Assembly: GCA_937967665.1 (NCBI GenBank)
Contig: CALBSZ010000467.1
Span: 1-14,121 of the forward strand
Length of the DNA: 14,121 nt
Direction: 5' to 3'
DNA from: an uncultured Planctomycetaceae bacterium
GTDB lineage: Bacteria; Planctomycetota; Planctomycetia; Pirellulales; Pirellulaceae
A program made the translations under genes and the position numbers. Positions 7,846 to 14,121 of the stretch are shown in pieces (the stretch's first letter is position 1; each line of letters opens with the position of its first letter). Under the pieces are notes generated by a model. That model ran no database searches and had not been told where the DNA came from. It was given only the letters and a program-made list of their open reading frames with translations.

Positions 7846-9438
7846 GTGAGACGAGTGAATCTGAGCCTGCCGGCGATTGTGCTTGTGCTGCTGATGCAGT
7901 TGCGTACCGACTTGCGCGCGCAGTCCGCAAACGTCAGCGCGGACCTCTTGCCGGCCGTGCAGGTGCAATTGCCATCCGACCCGTTTGCCGACGATCCGCC
8001 GAATCCCGAAGCGCTGCCGCCACCGCTGCCGCCGGACCCAAATTCGCCCGCCTTCGACAATTGGATCGACGCCGGAGACGACGAGCCGTTACCGCCGCTC
8101 GAAGACGAATTGTGGCAGCACGGCGGATCCTACCTGTATGTTCCGGAGGGAGACCGGCTGAATTGGCCTGCCGACAACGAGGAATCGCATTACGATTTGC
8201 TGCGTTTACCGGAGGGCTTCCAGAAGCCCCGGCCGCTCGAGGGCTTTGCGGAATTCCTGGGCGCCGATCCGATTCTCGTCCATCCGCATCTGAAATGGCT
8301 GGGTTGCAAAGGCTACGCGTGGGAACCGCGGTTCGTGGGGCACGGCAGCTATGAATTGCTGGGCTTTGCCTTGGAGCAGAATGGCAGGCGCCAAGACGTC
8401 CTGGGCCACCAGTTGATTGTCGATCTGGACCTGCGTCTAACGGGTACGGAACGCTTTCACGTCCAGTACCGCCCGATCGGTCGTGAAGCGACGGGCGGTT
8501 CGTACTATCAGTTCAACCAGCCGGCCGGCTACGTCGACAACTCGACCGGCGAACCGGACCGCTATTGGTTTGAAATGGAACTGCACAGCGTACTCGGCGC
8601 CGATTTCGATCCGTTCGCGGCGCTCGATTACAACGTTACGGTGGGACGCGTGCCGTTGCTGCTGCACAACGAATTGCTCATGTCGGACGAATTGCTGGCG
8701 GTGATCCTCAGCAAGAACACAATCATTTTCCGGGAGGTCAGCAATGTCAACGTCCAAGGAATCTACGGCTTCAATGACGTTGGCGTTTCGCCAAACGACG
8801 ATTTCCGGATGTACGGCATCCACGCCACGATGGACCGCCACCGCGACTTTTTCGAGGCCACCTGGGCTTTCGTGGAAAGCGACCTGGACGCTGACCGGAA
8901 CGCGCACTATGCCGCCCTCAGCGCGACCAGGTTCTTGGGTCCGACCACGCTGGCAGCGCGGGTGCTGACGAAGTTCGGGGACGAGGCCGGTTCGGGCAAC
9001 GGGCAGTTGTTCGTGTTGGAGTCGAATCGGACGCGCGTGTTCGAGCACCATCCTTGCGGAATCGAAAAGGGCGTGTTCTATGCCAATGCGTTCTTTGCCA
9101 ATGACGGTTGGAGTCCGCTGGCCAACGGGAACTTGAATCGTTTGCGAACTTCCTTTGAAGTCAATCCCCTGGTCCGCATCTCGGCCGTGCCGAGCGCCGT
9201 CGATACGTGGGGTGTCGCTTGCGGGGTCCAGTTGTTCCGGCATCACGAAGATGAATCAATGATTCCGGAAATCGCGTATCAAGATGTGGACGGCGATCCG
9301 GCAGTCGGCATGGGGTTGCGCTACTTGCGAAAAACGTCGTCCCGCACGTTTTTCGAGGCACTCGGCATCGTCACGCTCGCGAACAATCCGGCATTCGATC
9401 GCGAGGGCGTCTTCTTGTCGTACACGATCGTCTTCTGA
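7846..9438 (+). CDS. Predicted outer-membrane beta-barrel (porin-like) protein paired with the multihaem cytochrome
   Basis: 530-residue exported protein starting at GTG 7846, four bases after the cytochrome stop, which suggests coupled translation; a second in-frame GTG at 7855 is possible. Residues 1-26 form a signal peptide ending near LRAQS. Residues about 43-85 are rich in proline, aspartate and glutamate and are probably disordered. From about residue 145 to the end many short amphipathic beta segments with aromatic girdle residues alternate with polar, aspartate- and asparagine-rich turns, and the chain ends FLSYTIVF with a terminal phenylalanine, the usual signal for barrel insertion by the BAM machinery. 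I see no catalytic motif and no haem motif. I believe similar proteins occur in other planctomycetes beside multihaem cytochromes, but could not check this. It may be a diffusion pore or the sheath of an electron conduit. The barrel call rests on pattern, not on a family match. Confidence 0.75.
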   Translation: MRRVNLSLPAIVLVLLMQLRTDLRAQSANVSADLLPAVQVQLPSDPFADDPPNPEALPPPLPPDPNSPAFDNWIDAGDDEPLPPLEDELWQHGGSYLYVPEGDRLNWPADNEESHYDLLRLPEGFQKPRPLEGFAEFLGADPILVHPHLKWLGCKGYAWEPRFVGHGSYELLGFALEQNGRRQDVLGHQLIVDLDLRLTGTERFHVQYRPIGREATGGSYYQFNQPAGYVDNSTGEPDRYWFEMELHSVLGADFDPFAALDYNVTVGRVPLLLHNELLMSDELLAVILSKNTIIFREVSNVNVQGIYGFNDVGVSPNDDFRMYGIHATMDRHRDFFEATWAFVESDLDADRNAHYAALSATRFLGPTTLAARVLTKFGDEAGSGNGQLFVLESNRTRVFEHHPCGIEKGVFYANAFFANDGWSPLANGNLNRLRTSFEVNPLVRISAVPSAVDTWGVACGVQLFRHHEDESMIPEIAYQDVDGDPAVGMGLRYLRKTSSRTFFEALGIVTLANNPAFDREGVFLSYTIVF

Positions 9439-9453
9439 GCCGAAGCTGTCCAG

Positions 9454-9843
9454 CTACAGTCCCAGGCTCTGGCGAGCGAAGTCTGCGTAGCTTTTGAAAC
9501 CGGCAATCTTTTCCGGCAGCTGTCGCACGGCCGGCGCGACGATGCTGCGCGGGGCACGCGCGTCTTCTAGCGATTCCCGCAACTGCCGCGAAGTGACCTG
9601 GCGACCATCCATCTCGATCGTGCGAATCGATGTCCATTGGACGCTGGTCAATACGATCGTCGAACCCACCGGTCGCGATAGCCAAAGTCGGTCGCTGTTT
9701 GTGCGGTCCGCTACCTGGCCGACGGTGGAATGGCCATCAAGCAGTTGCACCTCGACGTCGGCCCCGTCCACTTGCCGGCTGGTGGCGGCGGTGGCGATCA
9801 GAATCAGCGAGGCGATTACTGTGGTGCGATGCTGCTGCGTCAT
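9454..9843 (-). CDS. Small secreted protein of unknown function
   Basis: 129-residue protein with a signal peptide (MTQQHRTTVIASLILIATAA, then a probable cleavage near VDGA). The ATG at 9841-9843 is chosen over an in-frame one at 9939 because GGGAG sits 9 bases upstream and the signal peptide begins there. The mature N-terminal half has the pattern V-x-L-L-D-G, then G-x-V, then two short beta stretches, then V-x-W-x-S-I-R-T-I-E-x-D-G. It resembles the small beta module found at the N-terminus of some secreted planctomycete proteins, for example those carrying NPCBM domains; here no such larger domain follows. The gene converges on the barrel gene with 15 bases between stop codons and is last in the run of minus-strand genes. 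I do not recognise a named family and propose no function. Confidence 0.65.
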   Translation of the reverse strand: MTQQHRTTVIASLILIATAATSRQVDGADVEVQLLDGHSTVGQVADRTNSDRLWLSRPVGSTIVLTSVQWTSIRTIEMDGRQVTSRQLRESLEDARAPRSIVAPAVRQLPEKIAGFKSYADFARQSLGL

Positions 9844-9852
9844 GTGTCTGCT

Positions 9853-9857
9853 CTCCC
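9853..9857 (-). promoter_or_regulatory. Ribosome binding site deciding the start of the small secreted protein
   Basis: The minus strand reads GGGAG here, nine bases before the ATG at 9841-9843. This favours the shorter protein that begins with a signal peptide. Confidence 0.5.
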
Positions 9858-9959
9858 GGCGGTTGGCTGTCTTGCTTGCTGCTGGAATGTAATGCAAGGC
9901 CAGTGCCGAAACCCGCCGCGCTGACGCCGCGAGGACCACAAGTCATGACCCACACACAG

Positions 9960-9974
9960 CTTGCGACACGCAAG
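9960..9974 (-). other. Perfect short stem-loop, CTTGCG-ACA-CGCAAG
   Basis: Six-base arms at 9960-9965 and 9969-9974 pair perfectly around a 3-base loop. The hairpin lies about 140 bases after the propeller gene stop and about 120 bases before the small gene start. It lacks a T-run on either side, so it is not a classic intrinsic terminator. It could be a leader hairpin, an operator or an RNA 3' end stabiliser; it may also be chance. Confidence 0.35.
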
Positions 9975-10117
9975 TCGGCTGTCCTTACAGCGTACCACGT
10001 TGACCAAAGGCAACATCGCGCGCAGCCGTGTTGCCACTCGGACACGCCGTTGCGAAAAAGCCCACGAGGCAGGGGCGGCACTATCGAGAACACCCGTCGC
10101 GAGGTAACGGACACCGC

Positions 10118-11323
10118 TCAGGGCGCCTCGGACGTCTGCAGGAATACGAATCCGCCTCGCTTGTTGCCGATGACGATGTCGACGCGCTGATCGCCGTTGA
10201 GGTCTCCCACGGCAAACTGGGTGCCCACGCCCGAATCGCTGTCGATCAGGTGCGGGATGTAGCGGACCGAACCGTTGCTCTCCCGTTTCAATTCGAACCA
10301 GTACAGGACCGGCGCCCCTTGCGGGTCTGCGTCCCCTTTCGGGCCGTGCGCCCAGAACCGCTTGCCCGTAATGATGTCCTGTAAGCCGTCGCCGTTGACA
10401 TCGGCCAATTCCACGGCGTGCAATTGCGAAAACTGGACGCCATCCCGTTTCTCATCAGCCTGCTTGCTGAGGATCACGTGTTGAGTGAAATCGATTTGAT
10501 CGCCCTTCTTGACTTGTTCAAACCAGGACAGGCCGTAACCATGCGCGGCCAGGCTGGTGATGACGTCCTGGTCGCCGTCGCCGTCGACATCGTAGGTGTG
10601 CATCTGCGCACCTCCGCCGCCGAAACCGTGGGGATGTTTCTTCCAGAGTCCCGTCGTGAGATCGGCGGGCTGTTCCCACCATCCGCTGGCCATCAGGAAA
10701 TCGGCGCGACCGTCGCCATTAACATCCCCGAAACCAAGTCCGTGCGTATAGCGTCCCCAGTTCTCTTTGGCCGAACAGGCCTGGAACGGCCAGCGCTGCG
10801 TGCCTGTCGGGTCGCTTGGACCGGCGAATCCGAGTTGCCCGCCGGTGTGAAAAATCAGTTCCGGCCGGCCGTCGCCGGTAATGTCGCCGAATCCAGGCGA
10901 CTCGTTGTCCACCGTCGGATGTGCCAGGTGCTGTGGCCAGGGTCCAGCCTTTTTCTGCGGGTTCTCGAACCAGGTGACTTCCTTTCCCGGCCAGACGTTG
11001 ACCAGCACGTCGGGCCACTTGTCGCCGTTCACGTCATGCACGAACGTGATGAAATTATTCGAATAGCCTTTGGGATCGAATTCCTTGACGTCGTAGATGA
11101 CGTGTTTCGTTTGAAAGTCGGGACCCGCGTACCAGTGAGGGCCATAGACGACATCGCCGTTACCGTCCTGATCGAAATCGCCCATTCCCGCGCCCTCGGC
11201 GTAAAACACATCCGTCAAGCGGATCTTCTGGAAGGTGACCTTGTCGTCCGCGATCCCGGACCGAGTCAGGCTGAGCAACGCAAGAAGCAGGATCGTCGTT
11301 CGGGAGTGGCCATTACCATTCAT
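10118..11323 (-). CDS. Secreted FG-GAP/VCBS seven-bladed beta-propeller protein
   Basis: 401-residue exported protein with a signal peptide (hydrophobic ILLLALLSL at 11-19, cleavage near GIADD). Seven FG-GAP-type calcium loops of the form D-x-(D/N/T)-G-(D/N)-x-x-x-(D/E) begin at about residues 49, 97, 147, 200, 245, 308 and 374, matching a complete seven-bladed propeller as in VCBS/FG-GAP families. Each loop is followed by a hydrophobic strand. The start ATG at 11321-11323 has GAGGT at 7 bases. No catalytic residues are evident; such propellers usually act as binding scaffolds, and some planctomycete and marine Bacteroidetes ones occur beside polysaccharide-degradation genes. It lies between the sulfatase gene (upstream) and the small secreted protein gene (downstream) on the same strand, which fits a role in carbohydrate use, but that is inference. 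The fold is very sure; the ligand is unknown. Confidence 0.9.
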   Translation of the reverse strand: MNGNGHSRTTILLLALLSLTRSGIADDKVTFQKIRLTDVFYAEGAGMGDFDQDGNGDVVYGPHWYAGPDFQTKHVIYDVKEFDPKGYSNNFITFVHDVNGDKWPDVLVNVWPGKEVTWFENPQKKAGPWPQHLAHPTVDNESPGFGDITGDGRPELIFHTGGQLGFAGPSDPTGTQRWPFQACSAKENWGRYTHGLGFGDVNGDGRADFLMASGWWEQPADLTTGLWKKHPHGFGGGGAQMHTYDVDGDGDQDVITSLAAHGYGLSWFEQVKKGDQIDFTQHVILSKQADEKRDGVQFSQLHAVELADVNGDGLQDIITGKRFWAHGPKGDADPQGAPVLYWFELKRESNGSVRYIPHLIDSDSGVGTQFAVGDLNGDQRVDIVIGNKRGGFVFLQTSEAP

Positions 11324-11330
11324 GGGTGAT

Positions 11331-11335
11331 ACCTC
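11331..11335 (-). promoter_or_regulatory. Ribosome binding site of the propeller gene
   Basis: The minus strand reads GAGGT, seven bases before the ATG at 11321-11323. It is the strongest Shine-Dalgarno match in the window together with that of the SGNH gene. Confidence 0.55.
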
Positions 11336-11349
11336 GATGTACTTGCGGA

Positions 11350-11376
11350 AAGATACAATGCCATATCCGTAGTCAA
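11350..11376 (-). promoter_or_regulatory. Weak candidate sigma-70-type promoter for the propeller gene
   Basis: On the minus strand TTGACT (11371-11376) and TATCTT (11350-11355) resemble -35 and -10 boxes and would give a leader of roughly 20 bases containing the ribosome binding site. The spacer is only 15 bases, shorter than the usual 17, and planctomycete promoters are poorly defined, so this is only a candidate. The 163-base gap to the sulfatase gene gives room for a promoter. Confidence 0.22.
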
Positions 11377-11486
11377 GATCGAACTCTTCAAGCCGTCGTC
11401 ATGTCAACATTACCGCTATTGTACCACAAGGGCTCGAAAAAAGGTCGCAGGATTGTTGGTGATGCGTCGGCCAAACAGGGCTGCTG

Positions 11487-12749
11487 CTACCTGTTTCCAG
11501 GATTCCACCACGCGTCGAGTACTTTTTCGAGTGCGGCGACGCGGTCGGGCTGTTGTTTGCTCAGGTCGTGGGCTTCGTGGGGGTCGTCACGCAGATGGAA
11601 CAACTGCTTTGAATTCTGCCCGACGATGAGTTTCCAATCGCCGTGGCGGCACCAGCGATAGCGCAGCGATGCGGCGGGATTGCCCAGTTCCAAAACATCG
11701 TGCTCGTAGCATTCTCCGAAAACGGTCTCGCGCGGCGGGGCCTTATCCGCCAGCAGGTCCATCAGGTTCAGGCCCGGCAGGTCGCTCGGAGCCTCCACGT
11801 CACAGGCCGCCAGGATCGTCGGCGCCAGGTCGACGGAACTCACCAGGTCCTCTCGCCTGCCAGCTGCGATCTTGCCCGGCCAGCGCAGCAGGATTGGCGT
11901 TCGCACACCGCCATCGAACGGGCTGCGTTTGGCGTGGCTGCCAGGGATGGCACCGCCGCTGGTCCAGCCGTTGTCGACCACGAAGCAAACAAGCGTGTTT
12001 TCGCTCAGCTGATGTTCATCCAGGTACGACAACAATTGCCCGCACGTTTCGTCAAACCATTCGCACATGGCGAAATACTTGGCCAACTTCAGAGGCCGAC
12101 CGTCTCGTTGGTACTTCTGCAGCAGGCGCGCGGGTGGGTTATGCGGTGTGTGTGGCAAGAAGGGCGCGTACCACAAAAAAAACGGTTTCTCTTGTTTCTG
12201 GGCTTCATCCAGGAAATCAAAGATCGGCTGCATGCCGTTGCGGCCGATGCGCAGACCTTGTGGATCGTTGTTGCTGCCGTGGCGATTGGTATTGGCAGGA
12301 CCGTGCGTGAATCCGCTCTTGGTAATGTCGCCTTCCCACCACTTGCCGGTCTGCTGGCTGAGGTAGCTTTTCGCGGCCAGGAGTTTCGGCAGGGTTGGCT
12401 GCTTCCAAAGGTAAGCGGCCAGCTGTTCTCGGGGCACTTTACCGCGTGGATCGTTACCCAGGATCAAATGCTGATGAGGGTACAGGCCGGTGATCATGGT
12501 CGCCAGGCTCGGACGACAGAGACTGCTGGGAACGTAGCCGTTCGCAAAGACGGCGCTTTGACTGGCGAGTTGATCGAGGTGAGGCGTTTGGATTTCGTCA
12601 TGGCCCATGAAGCCGAAATCGGTCCAACCCTGGTCATCCGAGATGATCATCACGACATTCGGGGTGCTTTGCGCGGAATTCGCCGAGGCCGCGTTGACAA
12701 GTTGCGTAAAGGTGACGAGGAGTAAAGCATATACTGCTGTGGTACGCAT
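11487..12749 (-). CDS. Secreted sulfatase-family protein with non-canonical active-site motif
   Basis: 420-residue exported member of the alkaline phosphatase/sulfatase superfamily (type I sulfatases, which remove sulfate from sulfated sugars using formylglycine made from a cysteine). The signal peptide is residues 1-20. Visible landmarks are NVVMIISDDQGW (31-42) with metal ligands D38 and D39; SSLCRPSLATMITG (75-88) with the expected formylglycine cysteine at 78; TGKWWEGD (133-140) with lysine 135; LPHTPHNPP (197-205) with H199 and H202; VVDNGW (256-261) with metal ligands D258 and N259; and AKRSPFDGGVRTP (272-284) with lysine 273. Two deviations are notable: the arginine of C-x-P-x-R is a leucine (L82), and the histidine in the usual G-K-W-H is tryptophan (W137). 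I think this is a planctomycete subfamily, possibly still active. The DUF1501 gene precedes it by 62 bases on the same strand, so cotranscription is likely. Substrate unknown. Confidence 0.9.
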   Translation of the reverse strand: MRTTAVYALLLVTFTQLVNAASANSAQSTPNVVMIISDDQGWTDFGFMGHDEIQTPHLDQLASQSAVFANGYVPSSLCRPSLATMITGLYPHQHLILGNDPRGKVPREQLAAYLWKQPTLPKLLAAKSYLSQQTGKWWEGDITKSGFTHGPANTNRHGSNNDPQGLRIGRNGMQPIFDFLDEAQKQEKPFFLWYAPFLPHTPHNPPARLLQKYQRDGRPLKLAKYFAMCEWFDETCGQLLSYLDEHQLSENTLVCFVVDNGWTSGGAIPGSHAKRSPFDGGVRTPILLRWPGKIAAGRREDLVSSVDLAPTILAACDVEAPSDLPGLNLMDLLADKAPPRETVFGECYEHDVLELGNPAASLRYRWCRHGDWKLIVGQNSKQLFHLRDDPHEAHDLSKQQPDRVAALEKVLDAWWNPGNR

Positions 12750-12811
12750 GGATGTAGGTCCCTGTTAATGCTTGTCGGGTGGGGTACTCGAGTGGGTCGC
12801 GTGTCCGTCCC

Positions 12812-14121
12812 TTATGCCAGGACGTCCTGGATGACATGCCCGTGGACGTCGGTGAGTCGCCGTTCGAAGCCGTTGTGGTAGAACGACAGTCGCTTGTGGT
12901 CCAGGCCCAGGAGATGCAGGATGGTGGCGTGAAAATCATACACCGTCGTGATATTTTCAACTGCCTTATAACCGAACTCGTCCGTGGCGCCGTAGGTGAA
13001 CGGTGCCTTGACGCCGGCGCCCGCCAGCCAGCAGGTGAAGCCCGCGGGGTTGTGGTCACGTCCGCTGGCGCCTTGCTGGAAGGTCGGCATACGGCCGAAC
13101 TCGGTACACCAGACGACGAGCGTGTCTTCCAGCAGGCCGCGTTGCTTCAGGTCGCGGAGCAGGCCGGCGGCGGGCTGATCCAGTACAGGGCCATGTTTGG
13201 CGTACTGGCTTTCGAGACTCTTGTGACCGTCCCAGTTGCTGACACCTTCGCCGCCGGTCTGGTAGGCGCCATTAAACACCTGCACAAACCGCACGCCCTG
13301 TTCGACCAGGCGTCGAGCCAGGATGCAGTTGCGGGCGAACGAAGCCTTTAATGAATTCTGAGCATCGTCGGCCCCGTACATTTTCAAGATATGTTCCGGT
13401 TCCGTGGAAAGGTCGCTGACAGTCGGTACGCTCAACTGCATTTTCGCGGCGAGTTCATAACTGGCGACACGCGCCGCCAGTTCCGTATCGCCGGGGAAAC
13501 GCTGCTGAAAGTCGTCATTCAGCCTTGCCAGGAACTTGCGTGTGGCGAGGTCGGTTTGCGGGGACACGCTGGCCGGCCGTGCCAGGTTCCGAATGGGCTG
13601 AGCGGCGTTAAAGTCGGTGCCCTGGAAAGCCGCCGGCAGAAAACCGGGCCCCCAGTTATTCACGCTGGCCTGCGGTGTTCCGCGTGGATCAGGGATGGCC
13701 ACGTAGGACGGCAAGTCGCCGTTTTCGCTGCCCAGCGCGTAAGTCACCCACGCCCCCATGCTGGGAAAGCCATCCAGGATGTATCCGGTCGACATGAAGT
13801 TTTCGCCGGGGCCGTGCGTGTTGGTCTTGCTGGTCATCGAGTGGATAAAGCACATGTCATCGGCCAGTTCGCCCAACTGCGGAACCAGGTCGGTGACCAT
13901 CTTGCCGGATTCTCCGCGCGGCTTGAACTTCCACGGACTCTGGTGCAGGTTGCCCTGCGCCGCCTGGAAAGTGCGGATCTTGTCTCCGCCCGGCATCGGT
14001 TGGTCGTGCCGTTTGATCAATTCCGGCTTGTAGTCGAACGTGTCGAGTTGGCTGCAGGCGCCGGAACAAAAGATCATCAGCACGTTTTTTGCTTTCGGCG
14101 GAAAATGCGACTCGCGCGGAG
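12812..14121 (-). CDS. DUF1501 family protein (N-terminus beyond window)
   Basis: The frame is open through the right edge, so the GTG at 14083 is internal: upstream codons read ESHFPPKAKNV, and the next stretch LMIFCSGACSQLDTFDYKP matches the usual DUF1501 N-terminal region. Roughly the first few dozen residues, where a Tat-type signal normally sits, are missing. Further family landmarks, numbered from the GTG codon, include the region around NFMSTGYILDGFPSMGAW (95-112), VRFVQVFNGA (261-270), WDGHKSLE (280-287), CTEFGRMPTF (320-329) and SGRDHNPAGFTCWLAGAGVK (334-353). The protein ends GHVIQDVLA. DUF1501 proteins are secreted relatives of the alkaline phosphatase/sulfatase fold, abundant in Planctomycetes, with no established biochemical role. 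They commonly follow a gene with DUF1549/DUF1553 and Planctomycete cytochrome C domains, which may lie just outside the window. The sulfatase gene follows at 62 bases. The family call is very sure. Confidence 0.93.
   Translation of the reverse strand, partial: PRESHFPPKAKNVLMIFCSGACSQLDTFDYKPELIKRHDQPMPGGDKIRTFQAAQGNLHQSPWKFKPRGESGKMVTDLVPQLGELADDMCFIHSMTSKTNTHGPGENFMSTGYILDGFPSMGAWVTYALGSENGDLPSYVAIPDPRGTPQASVNNWGPGFLPAAFQGTDFNAAQPIRNLARPASVSPQTDLATRKFLARLNDDFQQRFPGDTELAARVASYELAAKMQLSVPTVSDLSTEPEHILKMYGADDAQNSLKASFARNCILARRLVEQGVRFVQVFNGAYQTGGEGVSNWDGHKSLESQYAKHGPVLDQPAAGLLRDLKQRGLLEDTLVVWCTEFGRMPTFQQGASGRDHNPAGFTCWLAGAGVKAPFTYGATDEFGYKAVENITTVYDFHATILHLLGLDHKRLSFYHNGFERRLTDVHGHVIQDVLA

Larger units (their letters stand above)
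9844..10117. other. Intergenic region between two minus-strand genes
   Basis: These 274 bases hold the leader of the small secreted protein and the region after the propeller gene stop. A perfect short stem-loop is listed separately. No convincing promoter boxes, tRNA or additional gene were seen. The long spacing suggests the small gene has its own promoter. Confidence 0.4.

Noticed and set aside
8437..9246. Minus-strand open frame of 269 codons
   Set aside because: It is antisense to the barrel protein gene, and its product shows no family features.
9844..9939. Longer N-terminus for the small secreted protein
   Set aside because: The extension has no ribosome binding site and moves the signal peptide inside the protein.
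10418..11329. Plus-strand open frame of 303 codons
   Set aside because: It is antisense to the propeller gene, whose seven calcium loops fix the coding strand.
11643..12725. Plus-strand open frame of 360 codons
   Set aside because: It is antisense to the sulfatase gene, which has intact family motifs along its length.

Overview
The window looks like chromosomal DNA of a planctomycete, probably of the Pirellulales type. The evidence is the protein repertoire: a long-period calcium-repeat protein ending in the dockerin-bearing module typical of that phylum, a Planctomycete-cytochrome-C-type haem domain, a DUF1501 protein, a secreted sulfatase, an FG-GAP propeller protein and a secreted SGNH protein with a planctomycete-type C-terminus. 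This assignment rests on family recognition only; there is no rRNA or other taxonomic marker here.

Layout. (1) 2-3103 (+): the 3' part of a giant secreted repeat protein, cut off by the left edge. It has five calcium-binding repeat units, a cadherin-like domain, a PKD domain, a planctomycete C-terminal module with a dockerin, and an extra tail. It appears less GC-rich than the rest. (2) 3295-5619 (-): a two-gene unit, a secreted SGNH-fold protein followed after 9 bases by a DusB-like tRNA-dihydrouridine synthase. (3) 5898-9438 (+): a tightly linked pair, a secreted six-haem c-type cytochrome followed after 4 bases by a predicted outer-membrane beta-barrel protein. (4) 9454-14121 (-): in transcription order, a DUF1501 protein (N-terminus beyond the right edge), a sulfatase with a non-standard active-site motif, a seven-bladed FG-GAP propeller protein and a small secreted protein.

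How the genes may work together. The cytochrome and barrel pair is the most interesting unit: a periplasmic multihaem protein beside an outer-membrane barrel is the layout of porin-cytochrome electron conduits, although no homology to the known MtrAB or Omb/Oma systems can be shown from reading alone. The right-hand block is a typical planctomycete set of exported proteins, likely acting on sulfated polysaccharides, with DUF1501 of unknown function. The dihydrouridine synthase is the only obvious cytoplasmic housekeeping gene; every other predicted product appears exported, or (DUF1501, repeat protein) has its N-terminus outside the window and belongs to a usually exported family. No tRNA, rRNA, CRISPR array, insertion sequence or phage gene was found. 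There is no gene-free stretch over 300 bases; the largest gaps are about 278 and 274 bases.
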